Shown here: piece by piece, positions 1 to 6,045 of the stretch
How positions within the stretch are numbered: position 1 is the stretch's first letter
How the letters are laid out: every line of letters begins with the position of its first letter
NCBI GenBank assembly: GCA_947178115.1
Contig: CAMWXF010000099.1
Location: 1-6,760 of the forward strand
DNA: 6,760 bases
Direction of reading: 5' to 3'
Source: an uncultured Lachnospiraceae bacterium
GTDB taxonomy: Bacteria; Bacillota; Clostridia; Lachnospirales; Lachnospiraceae
Notes under the pieces: generated by a model
What the model was told of the DNA's origin: nothing
The model's database searches: none
What the model saw: the letters and a program-made list of their open reading frames with translations, nothing else
Made by a program: the position numbers and the translations under genes

Positions 1-1332
1 AGCGGCAGCGGAGATTTCCTGATCGTAGGTGACGGCATTGTGTTGGCGTATAAGGGAAGCGGCGGTGTCGTTTCTGTTCCCTCAGGAGTAAAACAGATCG
101 GAGCCGAGGTATTTAGAAATAATAAAAGCGTGACCGGAGTGATTCTGCCGGATAGCGTGGAAGTGATCGGTGAAGCGGCTTTTGAAAATTGCAGTAACCT
201 TACATCCATACAGGGCGGCAATCATGTACAAGAAGTTCGGGACAGAGCTTATGCGGGTTGTCCCATTAATACGGTACATATTCCGGAGTCGGCTCAGAAG
301 ATCGGACTGCGTGCTTACGACAGTACGGGAACACAGAAGGCGGCGGGCAATGGTGTCATTGTGTTTGAGGCAGAGACGATACCGCAGCTATCCTATGAGG
401 ATGCTTCGACGAAAGTATACAGAGAGGACTATCGCGATCTGGCTTTTAAGGGGAATATGATCGCCGTGATCCCTGAGAGCGTAAGTGACTTGTCAGATAC
501 GATACTGGATGATGCACAGGCTGGTTTTAACGGTGTAATCTGTAAAGTGACGAAGGAAGCGGCGGACGGAGAAGACGGTACGCTGCAGATCGTCGGCAGA
601 CGCGGATTCGGTAGTTTACCCGCAGCCGGTGAGACTTGTACCATAGACGGCAGGACTTATGTGCTGGAAGAGGGGACCGAGGAGCTGGGACGCGGTGTGT
701 CTCAGGAAGAAGTCCGTGAGGGAATAGATGTGCGGATTAACAGTTATTCATTACCGCAGGACGGTATGGCCGGTGCGGTGATGGAAGGCTCCGAGGAAAA
801 CTATGTGTTGACGATCACAGACAGCGAAGAGGCAAAAGCCGCAATTGGCGATGTTTATAAGAAAATATACGGTAACAGGCTGCCGCACAATCTGTGCGCG
901 TACGAGATTAGTATGACGGAAGCACAGACCGGAGTTCCGATTACCGGACTGGGTAAGCAGAGTGTGGAAGTCACACTTCCGATTCCGAAAGGCGTAGGAG
1001 AAGATAATCTTCATGTAGTCTGTCTGGATGCGGACGGGCAGCTTGAAGAGGTGGAGAGCAGAGTCGTCTCCGTGGACGGCATGGATGCGCTTATGTTTTC
1101 GGCGAAGCATTTCTCTCCTTACGGTATCTATAATTACGGCAACAGCACGGTGGTGGCGGACGTACAGGACGGTCAGGCGGTCTTTGCCTCTCTCGGTAAA
1201 AAAGATGCATCACCGGACACCGGCGATTATAGTATTCATCCGAAGTGGTTCTTTAGCGCGGGAATGATCTGTACCGCTATGGCGTTGTTTTTCTATCGCG
1301 GGGGAAACCGCAGACGAAGAAAGATAAAGTAG
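1..1332 (+). CDS. BspA-like leucine-rich-repeat surface protein with C-terminal SPxTG-type sorting signal (5' end outside window)
   Basis: The frame is open from base 1, so the N-terminus, signal peptide and probably more repeats lie upstream; 443 residues are visible. Residues about 6-110 carry degenerate LRR_5 (BspA/TpLRR) repeats of about 23 residues, with phrases such as VPSGVKQIGAEVF, LPDSVEVIGEAAFENCSNL and IPESAQKIG. A linker follows, then a probable beta-rich domain (about 235-390) ending in HFSPYGIYNYG, a phrase I associate with Lachnospiraceae surface proteins. The tail has the layout of a sorting signal: SPDTGD (404-409), a hydrophobic segment (about 416-432) and a basic end (RRRRKIK). 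SPDTG resembles the (S/P)PxTG motif of class B-like sortases rather than canonical LPxTG. The likely role is a wall- or membrane-anchored surface protein binding host or environmental ligands. The family is confident; the ligand is unknown. No sortase gene is in the window. Confidence 0.85.
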   Translation, partial: SGSGDFLIVGDGIVLAYKGSGGVVSVPSGVKQIGAEVFRNNKSVTGVILPDSVEVIGEAAFENCSNLTSIQGGNHVQEVRDRAYAGCPINTVHIPESAQKIGLRAYDSTGTQKAAGNGVIVFEAETIPQLSYEDASTKVYREDYRDLAFKGNMIAVIPESVSDLSDTILDDAQAGFNGVICKVTKEAADGEDGTLQIVGRRGFGSLPAAGETCTIDGRTYVLEEGTEELGRGVSQEEVREGIDVRINSYSLPQDGMAGAVMEGSEENYVLTITDSEEAKAAIGDVYKKIYGNRLPHNLCAYEISMTEAQTGVPITGLGKQSVEVTLPIPKGVGEDNLHVVCLDADGQLEEVESRVVSVDGMDALMFSAKHFSPYGIYNYGNSTVVADVQDGQAVFASLGKKDASPDTGDYSIHPKWFFSAGMICTAMALFFYRGGNRRRRKIK

Positions 1333-1393
1333 TCCGGTCAAAACGTGCGGGAATATATAATAGGATGTAAATAAAAAAGACACTGAACATGGT

Positions 1394-1435
1394 AAGACTC
1401 TCGGCATAGAATAAATCTATAGTCGGGAGTTTTTA
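1394..1435 (+). terminator. Rho-independent terminator of the LRR surface-protein gene
   Basis: The 5' arm ACTCTCGGCATAG (1397-1409) pairs with CTATAGTCGGGAGT (1417-1430) across a 7-nt AATAAAT loop. Pairing is continuous except for two G-U wobbles and one bulged base, and it can be extended outward by AAG (1394-1396) with TTT (1431-1433). A T-rich run TTTTATT follows directly. It begins about 60 nt after the stop codon of the LRR gene and separates that gene from the protease gene. Confidence 0.85.
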
Positions 1436-1511
1436 TTATGCAGGAAAGTTCATTGGGCTTCCTATATGACAAAGACTGAACGACAGTAGAACGAAATATG
1501 GTGGGATTGTC

Positions 1512-2432
1512 GTGAATCGTGTCAGAAAGCAGGTTGGATGTACTGATCATATACAGGAGGATATCGTAACAGAAGATGTTACCGTGGCAGTTCTTGATAC
1601 GGGCATTGGCGCGCATCCTGATTTTGTAGGTCGTATCGTTGATTTTGCCGATTTCGTGAACGACCGACAGGGAAGCTATGACGACAGCGGCCATGGTACT
1701 CATGTGGCAGGATGTGTGGGCGGAAGCGGATATGCCTCCCATGGAGTATACAAAGGGATAGCGCCGGCCTGTCGTCTGTGTGTGGGAAAGGTACTGGATC
1801 AAAACGGAGAAGGCAGTATAGACAGTATGCATCGGGGCATTCTATGGATTATGCAGAATCGTATCCGCTATCAGATCCGCGTGCTCAACATATCGCTGGG
1901 CATTGGAACAAGCGGGGAGAAAGAGCGCATGAAGGAATTGATAGATCTTCTGGATGAGGTGTGGGAGCAAGGAATTGTAGTAGTGTGTGCAGCCGGTAAT
2001 AACGGTCCGGGGGAGGGTACGGTATCGCCCCTCGGAAGCAGCCGCAGGGTGATCACGGTAGGATGTCATGAAGGAGGGTATTTTGGTCCCCGCAGAGATC
2101 TTTGTGAGAATTATTCCGGCAGAGGAAGCCGCGATATGCTGTACCGCAAGCCCGATGTGGTTGCGCCCGGAACGGATATCGTATCATGTAATCTGAAGTT
2201 TCTGGGGAACCCGAGGAGTGGTTACCGCAATGCATATATCAGGAAGAGCGGAACTTCCATGGCAACACCCATCGTATCCGGCGCGGCCGCGCTTTTATTG
2301 CAGAAATATCCGGATATGAGTAATGAGCAGGTGAAACGCAGGATGATCTACAGTGCTCGTGATATGGGAGATTCATGGGATAAACAGGGGTGGGGGATGA
2401 TAAATCTGGAAGAAATGTGCGGTACGGGTTGA
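1512..2432 (+). CDS. S8 family (subtilisin-like) serine protease, intracellular type
   Basis: A 306-residue protein made almost entirely of the peptidase S8 catalytic domain. The catalytic triad is visible in order: Asp29 in VAVLDTGIGAHPDF, His61 in DSGHGTHVAG and Ser249 in GTSMATPIVSGAAAL. The oxyanion-hole Asn163 lies in CAAGNNGP. There is no signal peptide, transmembrane segment or N-terminal propeptide, since the Asp motif begins about 25 residues from the start. It is therefore probably a cytosolic protease like the intracellular subtilisins/AprX group; substrates are unknown. Nine cysteines also fit a reducing cytoplasm. The GTG start has a modest SD-like GGTGGGA (1500-1506) 5 nt upstream. 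The frame is open only back to 1470, and the only other possible start there is a CTG or ATT, so GTG is preferred. The gene appears monocistronic upstream (terminator at 1394-1435), but no terminator separates it from the citrate-synthase-like gene. Confidence 0.92.
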   Translation: MNRVRKQVGCTDHIQEDIVTEDVTVAVLDTGIGAHPDFVGRIVDFADFVNDRQGSYDDSGHGTHVAGCVGGSGYASHGVYKGIAPACRLCVGKVLDQNGEGSIDSMHRGILWIMQNRIRYQIRVLNISLGIGTSGEKERMKELIDLLDEVWEQGIVVVCAAGNNGPGEGTVSPLGSSRRVITVGCHEGGYFGPRRDLCENYSGRGSRDMLYRKPDVVAPGTDIVSCNLKFLGNPRSGYRNAYIRKSGTSMATPIVSGAAALLLQKYPDMSNEQVKRRMIYSARDMGDSWDKQGWGMINLEEMCGTG

Positions 2433-2457
2433 CACAAATGGTATGATTGTATACAAT
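2429..2457 (+). promoter_or_regulatory. Sigma-A promoter of the citrate synthase-like / gntR / icd cluster
   Basis: A perfect -35 TTGACA (2429-2434), a 17-nt spacer and a -10 TACAAT (2452-2457, 5 of 6 matches to TATAAT) form a near-consensus housekeeping promoter. The -35 overlaps the TGA stop (2430-2432) of the protease gene, so the promoter begins inside the upstream gene. The expected transcription start is near 2464, giving a leader of about 80 nt before the ATG at 2547. The strength predicted from the match suggests it would need repression, consistent with the overlapping palindrome. Confidence 0.85.
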
Positions 2458-2462
2458 TATAC
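2441..2462 (+). promoter_or_regulatory. Palindromic operator, GntR/FadR-type, overlapping the -10 box
   Basis: The core ATTGTATACAAT (2446-2457) is a perfect 12-bp palindrome. After one mismatched pair (G2445/T2458) the symmetry continues with GTAT (2441-2444) opposite ATAC (2459-2462), so 20 of 22 positions are symmetric. The centre GTATAC fits the general GntR-family operator form (GTM-KAC) and resembles UxuR/ExuR sites (TTGGTATACCAA). The site covers the -10 hexamer, so a bound protein would block RNA polymerase. The FCD-type GntR regulator encoded at 4020-4718 is the natural candidate. Symmetry and position are observed; the identity of the binding protein is inferred. Confidence 0.7.
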
Positions 2463-2527
2463 GTGGCGTACATCCATGCGACAATGAAGCATGAGAGATA
2501 AGTAAATTGATCGCAGCGGATAGACAC

Positions 2528-2534
2528 GGAAAGG
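2528..2534 (+). promoter_or_regulatory. Ribosome binding site deciding the start of the citrate synthase-like gene
   Basis: GGAAAGG lies 12 nt before ATG 2547 but only 3 nt before the in-frame GTG at 2538. Three nt is too close for a normal Shine-Dalgarno interaction, so ATG 2547 is favoured, although its spacing is somewhat long. Confidence 0.5.
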
Positions 2535-2546
2535 TACGTGACAGCT

Positions 2547-3962
2547 ATGTATGATGAGAGAACTTTTGCGAATCGTCCGGTAACCATGAATGATCATAAT
2601 AATCTTCTGGAAATAGAAGAGCATATGTACATTTTGGATGATGTTCAGAAACCTAATGTGTTCCGGAATATGTTTCCTTATTCTGAGATACCTAAGATTC
2701 CGTTTAACGACAGGACAGTGCCGCATAATATGCCTAAGGATATTTGGATTACGGATACCACGTTTCGGGACGGTCAGCAGTCCAGAGCGCCCTATACAAC
2801 GCAGCAGATCGTTACAATCTATGATTATCTGCACAAGTTGGGCGGACCAAACGGTATGATCCGTGCCTGCGAGTTTTTTCTGTATAGTAAAAAGGATCGG
2901 GACGCAGTATATAAATGTATGGAGCAGGGGTATCAGTATCCGGAGATCACGAGTTGGATCCGTGCCAGCAAGGAAGATTTCAAGCTGGTGAAGGAGATCG
3001 GCATGAAGGAGACAGGCATTCTGGTAAGCTGCTCGGATTATCATATTTTCTTAAAACTTAAAATGACAAGAAGACAAGCGATGGACCATTATTTGGGTGT
3101 GATTCGTGACTGTCTGGAAGAGGGAATCAGTCCCAGATGTCATTTGGAGGATATTACGCGGGCGGATATTTACGGATATGTGGTTCCTTTTTGCATGGAA
3201 CTGATGAAGCTTATGGAAGAGTATAAGATTCCGATTAAGGTGCGTGCCTGCGATACGATGGGATACGGAGTCAATTATCCGGGTGCGGTTATTCCCAGAA
3301 GTGTGCAGGGAATTATTTACGCGTTACATACACATGCGGGGGTACCGCATGAACTGCTTGAATGGCATGGGCATAATGATTTCTACAAGGCGGTATCCAA
3401 TTCTACCACCGCGTGGCTGTATGGCTGTTCGGGGATCAATACCTCGCTGTTTGGTATTGGAGAGAGGACAGGCAATACACCGTTAGAGGCAATGGTATTT
3501 GAATATGCGCAGCTTCGTGGCAGTTTAAACGGTATGGATACCAGAGTGATTACGGAGCTGGCGGAATATTACGAGAAAGAGATCGGTTATGAGATTCCGC
3601 CCAGAACGCCTTTTGTGGGTAAGAATTTCAATGTGACAAGAGCGGGAATTCATGCGGACGGGCTTCTTAAGAACGAGGAGATCTATAATATATTTGACAC
3701 GGATAAATTCCTGAACAGACCGGTTCTGTGCGCAGTATCCAATACATCGGGTCTGGCGGGAATCGCACACTGGATCAATACGTACTATCATCTGCCGGAG
3801 GAAAAGCACTTGGACAAGAACTGCGATTTGGTGCATGCGCTTAAGGTATGGGTTGATGAGGAGTATGCGACAGGTCGTGTGACGGTGCTGACGGATGAGG
3901 AGCTTGTTGCACAGATAAGGAAGACCTGTGAGGAGTTAGGGATTGAGGCTCCGGGTGCCTAA
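2547..3962 (+). CDS. HMGL/isopropylmalate-synthase family acyltransferase, probable Re-citrate synthase
   Basis: A 471-residue enzyme of the DRE-TIM (HMGL-like) metallolyase family. Visible motifs, numbered from ATG 2547: ITDTTFRDGQQ (about 68-78; general base and metal Asp region), CHLEDITRAD (about 198-207), VRACDTMGYG (232-241), the metal-binding HGHND (274-278), GERTGNTPLEAM (305-316) and RAGIHADGLLKNEEIY (365-380; communicating subdomain). About 65 residues precede the barrel, whereas LeuA begins close to its DTTLRDGEQ motif. There is no full LeuA-type leucine-binding regulatory domain at the C-terminus. Automatic annotation would probably say 2-isopropylmalate or homocitrate synthase. 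The clustering with NADP-isocitrate dehydrogenase, and the absence of leuB/C/D, argue for Re-citrate synthase (acetyl-CoA + oxaloacetate to citrate), known from Clostridium kluyveri and relatives. Family is certain; substrate is inferred. GTG 2538 would add three residues. Confidence 0.8.
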   Translation: MYDERTFANRPVTMNDHNNLLEIEEHMYILDDVQKPNVFRNMFPYSEIPKIPFNDRTVPHNMPKDIWITDTTFRDGQQSRAPYTTQQIVTIYDYLHKLGGPNGMIRACEFFLYSKKDRDAVYKCMEQGYQYPEITSWIRASKEDFKLVKEIGMKETGILVSCSDYHIFLKLKMTRRQAMDHYLGVIRDCLEEGISPRCHLEDITRADIYGYVVPFCMELMKLMEEYKIPIKVRACDTMGYGVNYPGAVIPRSVQGIIYALHTHAGVPHELLEWHGHNDFYKAVSNSTTAWLYGCSGINTSLFGIGERTGNTPLEAMVFEYAQLRGSLNGMDTRVITELAEYYEKEIGYEIPPRTPFVGKNFNVTRAGIHADGLLKNEEIYNIFDTDKFLNRPVLCAVSNTSGLAGIAHWINTYYHLPEEKHLDKNCDLVHALKVWVDEEYATGRVTVLTDEELVAQIRKTCEELGIEAPGA

Positions 3963-4019
3963 GCATTTGTTAGGAGTGGTAAGACTGATACGTGAAAAGG
4001 AGTGTAAACTGAAAACGAA

Positions 4020-4718
4020 ATGGCTAATTATGATTTAAAGAATGAAGTCAATGATAAGTATTCCCTGCGTGGAAGAGTGTTTCAGAAGTTGCGGGAGGAT
4101 ATTTTAAGCGGAAAGTATAAGGAGCACGAAGAACTGAAGGAAGTTGCGATCGGGGAAGAACTGGGCGTCAGCCGTACACCGGTCAGGGAGGCTTTCCGGC
4201 AGTTGGAGCTGGAGGGTCTGATACAGATCGTGCCCAATAAGGGAGCATATGTTACCGGAATCACAGCAAAGGATGTAAAAGATATCTATATGATTCGTTC
4301 TCTTCTGGAGGGATTATGTGCAAGACTTGCCACAGAGAAGATTACGAAAGAGCAGATGGAGGAGATGGAGGAAAATATTTATCTGGCTGAGTTCCACGCC
4401 TCTAAGGGGCATATGGATCAGATGGCGGAGCTGGATAACCGTTTCCATGATATTCTCTACGAGGCATGCGATTCCAAGATGCTGGAGCATACGCTGCGGG
4501 ATTATCACCAGTATGTGCTCAGGGTCAGGCAGAAGACGCTTTCTACAAACACGAGAGGGCGGGCATCTAATGATGAACACAGACAGATCATGGAGGCGAT
4601 TAAATCGGGTGACGCGGACAAGGCAGAACAGCTTGCGAATAAACATATGCTGAATGCTTATGACAACATGGTGAAGAATGGATTGTATGAAATTTACGGA
4701 GAAGAAGCTGCAAAATAA
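4020..4718 (+). CDS. GntR family transcriptional regulator, FadR/FCD subfamily
   Basis: A 232-residue regulator. The N-terminal winged helix-turn-helix (about 15-80) contains LREDILSGKY, then LGVSRTPVREAFRQLELEGL (49-68, recognition region) and the wing PNKGAYVTG. The C-terminal all-helical FCD ligand domain (about 85-212) has the expected metal/carboxylate ligands Asp139 and His143 (LDNRFH), His187 (DEHRQI) and His209 (NKHML), so it probably binds a metal plus a small organic acid. Its position between a citrate synthase-like gene and icd suggests citrate, isocitrate or 2-oxoglutarate as effector; this is inference. ATG 4020 is the only reasonable start, since an in-frame TAA lies at 4005. 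Its SD is odd: AAGGAG (3997-4002) is 17 nt away. It lies 57 nt after the upstream gene and 38 nt before icd, with no convincing promoter of its own, so it is probably co-transcribed and self-regulated through the operator at 2441-2462. Confidence 0.92.
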   Translation: MANYDLKNEVNDKYSLRGRVFQKLREDILSGKYKEHEELKEVAIGEELGVSRTPVREAFRQLELEGLIQIVPNKGAYVTGITAKDVKDIYMIRSLLEGLCARLATEKITKEQMEEMEENIYLAEFHASKGHMDQMAELDNRFHDILYEACDSKMLEHTLRDYHQYVLRVRQKTLSTNTRGRASNDEHRQIMEAIKSGDADKAEQLANKHMLNAYDNMVKNGLYEIYGEEAAK

Positions 4719-4742
4719 TCTTAAAATAAATAATGAAAAGGC

Positions 4743-4748
4743 AGGAGG
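4743..4748 (+). promoter_or_regulatory. Consensus Shine-Dalgarno of icd, fixing its start
   Basis: AGGAGG stands 8 nt before ATG 4757, ideal spacing. An in-frame ATG at 4733 lies upstream of this site and would translate through it (MKRQEEST), so the earlier ATG is very probably not used. Confidence 0.88.
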
Positions 4749-4756
4749 AATCAACG

Positions 4757-5962
4757 ATGGAAAAGATTAAGATGACGACACCCCTTGTAGAGATGGACGG
4801 AGATGAGATGACAAGAATTCTCTGGAAAATGATCAAGGATGAACTGTTATTGCCCTATATCGACTTAAAGACGGAATATTATGATCTGGGGCTGGCACAT
4901 CGTGATGAGACATTGGACCAGGTTACGATCGATTCTGCGGAAGCGACGAAGAAATACGGTGTGGCGGTTAAGTGTGCCACAATTACGCCTAATGCGGCCA
5001 GAATGACGGAATATAACCTTAAGGAAATGTGGAAAAGTCCCAACGGTACGATACGTGCAGCGTTAGACGGCACAGTGTTTCGCACCCCTATTGTGGTGAA
5101 AGGGATAGAACCCTGCGTCAGAAATTGGGAGAAACCGATCACACTGGCGCGTCATGCGTACGGTGATGTATATAAGAATACGGAGATCAAAGTACCCGGT
5201 GCAGGCAAAGCGGAGCTGGTATTTACTGCCGAGGACGGCACTACAATCAGAGAGACGATACATGATTTTAAGGGTTCCGGTATCCTGCAGGGTATTCATA
5301 ACACGGACGAGTCTATCACGAGCTTTGCCAAAGCATGTTTTAATTATGCGCTTGACACAAAGCAGGATCTGTGGTTCGCCACGAAGGATACGATCTCTAA
5401 GAAATACGATCATAACTTCAAGGATATTTTCCAGGAGATCTATGATACGGAGTACAAGGATCAATTCGAGGCGGTAGGGATAGAGTATTTCTACACGCTG
5501 ATTGACGATGCGGTGGCGCGTGTTATGAAGGCAAAGGGAGGATTTATCTGGGCGTGCAAGAATTATGACGGCGATGTGATGAGCGATATGGTTTCCTCCG
5601 CATTCGGTTCTCTTGCAATGATGACTTCCGTACTGGTATCTCCCAGCGGTGTGTATGAATATGAAGCGGCGCACGGAACAGTACAGCGGCATTATTATAA
5701 GCACTTGAAAGGTGAGGAGACTTCCACCAATTCTGTGGCTACTATCTTTGCATGGACAGGAGCACTCAGAAAACGCGGGGAGCTGGATAATAATCCGGAG
5801 CTTGTGACATTTGCGGACAAGTTGGAAAGTGCAACGATCCGAACGATCGAGTCAGGTAAGATGACCAAAGATCTGGCTTTAATCACTTCGCTGCAGAATG
5901 TGACTGTCTTAAACAGCGAGAATTTTATTAAAGCAATCAAGGCGGAATATGAAGCAATGTAG
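4757..5962 (+). CDS. icd: NADP-dependent isocitrate dehydrogenase, eukaryotic-type homodimeric
   Basis: A 401-residue enzyme oxidising isocitrate to 2-oxoglutarate and CO2 with NADP+. It closely resembles the eukaryotic cytosolic/mitochondrial IDH group rather than the E. coli Icd type. Substrate residues fall at the same numbers as in human IDH1: Ser94 in SPNGTIR, Arg100, Arg109 (GTVFR) and Arg132 (ARHAYGD), with Tyr139 also matching. The lysine is at 210 (FATKDT), and metal aspartates are at about 250, 273 and 277 ([17 protein letters not shown]). The NADP-recognition stretch [10 protein letters not shown], with Arg311-His312, indicates NADP preference. Length and motifs are complete. It is the last gene of the cluster, ending 46 nt before a strong terminator. 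With the upstream citrate synthase-like enzyme and an aconitase encoded elsewhere it would supply 2-oxoglutarate and NADPH for glutamate synthesis. Confidence 0.97.
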   Translation: MEKIKMTTPLVEMDGDEMTRILWKMIKDELLLPYIDLKTEYYDLGLAHRDETLDQVTIDSAEATKKYGVAVKCATITPNAARMTEYNLKEMWKSPNGTIRAALDGTVFRTPIVVKGIEPCVRNWEKPITLARHAYGDVYKNTEIKVPGAGKAELVFTAEDGTTIRETIHDFKGSGILQGIHNTDESITSFAKACFNYALDTKQDLWFATKDTISKKYDHNFKDIFQEIYDTEYKDQFEAVGIEYFYTLIDDAVARVMKAKGGFIWACKNYDGDVMSDMVSSAFGSLAMMTSVLVSPSGVYEYEAAHGTVQRHYYKHLKGEETSTNSVATIFAWTGALRKRGELDNNPELVTFADKLESATIRTIESGKMTKDLALITSLQNVTVLNSENFIKAIKAEYEAM

Positions 5963-6008
5963 AAAAATGAACAAGTTCAGTTTATAATATGTGATTTCAA
6001 ATCTAAGA

Positions 6009-6045
6009 GGGAACAGCCCTTATTCAGAGAGCTGTTCCCATTTTT
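6009..6045 (+). terminator. Rho-independent terminator of icd, overlapping the convergent ABC-F gene
   Basis: GGGAACAGC (6009-6017) and GCTGTTCCC (6031-6039) form a perfect 9-bp stem with a 13-nt loop, followed by A and TTTTT (6041-6045). On the plus strand this is a classical terminator for the icd transcript. The minus-strand gene stop codon (6022-6020) sits in the loop, and its last codons run through the 3' arm. On the minus strand the hairpin is followed only by TCTTAGATTTG, a poor U-tract, so termination there is less certain. Confidence 0.9.

Noticed and set aside
1384..1412. Possible promoter for the protease gene, TGAACA-17-TAGAAT
   Set aside because: The -10 would lie inside the terminator stem and the -35 is poor; I see no convincing promoter in 1333-1511.
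1555..1578. AGGAGG followed by ATG inside the 5' end of the protease gene as an alternative start
   Set aside because: The ATG at 1576 is out of frame with the protease, and no in-frame start codon sits at a suitable distance before the catalytic Asp motif.
2456..2484. Minus-strand promoter: TATAAT on the minus strand (2461-2456) within the palindrome
   Set aside because: The -35 at proper spacing is TTGTCG, only a half match, and no minus-strand gene lies downstream. The -10-like sequence is a by-product of the palindrome.
2475..2493. Leader hairpin CATGC / GCATG in the citrate synthase-like 5' UTR, as a riboswitch
   Set aside because: Only a 5-bp stem with a 9-nt loop, and the leader of about 80 nt shows no recognisable riboswitch or T-box elements.
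2457..3044. Minus-strand open frame of 195 codons opposite the citrate synthase-like gene
   Set aside because: It lies antisense to well-conserved coding sequence and its translation resembles no family; it also runs across the promoter region.
4733..4756. Upstream ATG at 4733 as the start of icd
   Set aside because: It lies before the AGGAGG at 4743-4748, which is ideally placed for ATG 4757; the extra residues are not expected in the family.
5963..5983. TGAACAAGTTCA palindrome with TTTTT on the minus strand, as terminator for the ABC-F gene
   Set aside because: The stem is at most 4-5 bp with almost no loop; too weak to call, although the T-run on the minus strand is real.
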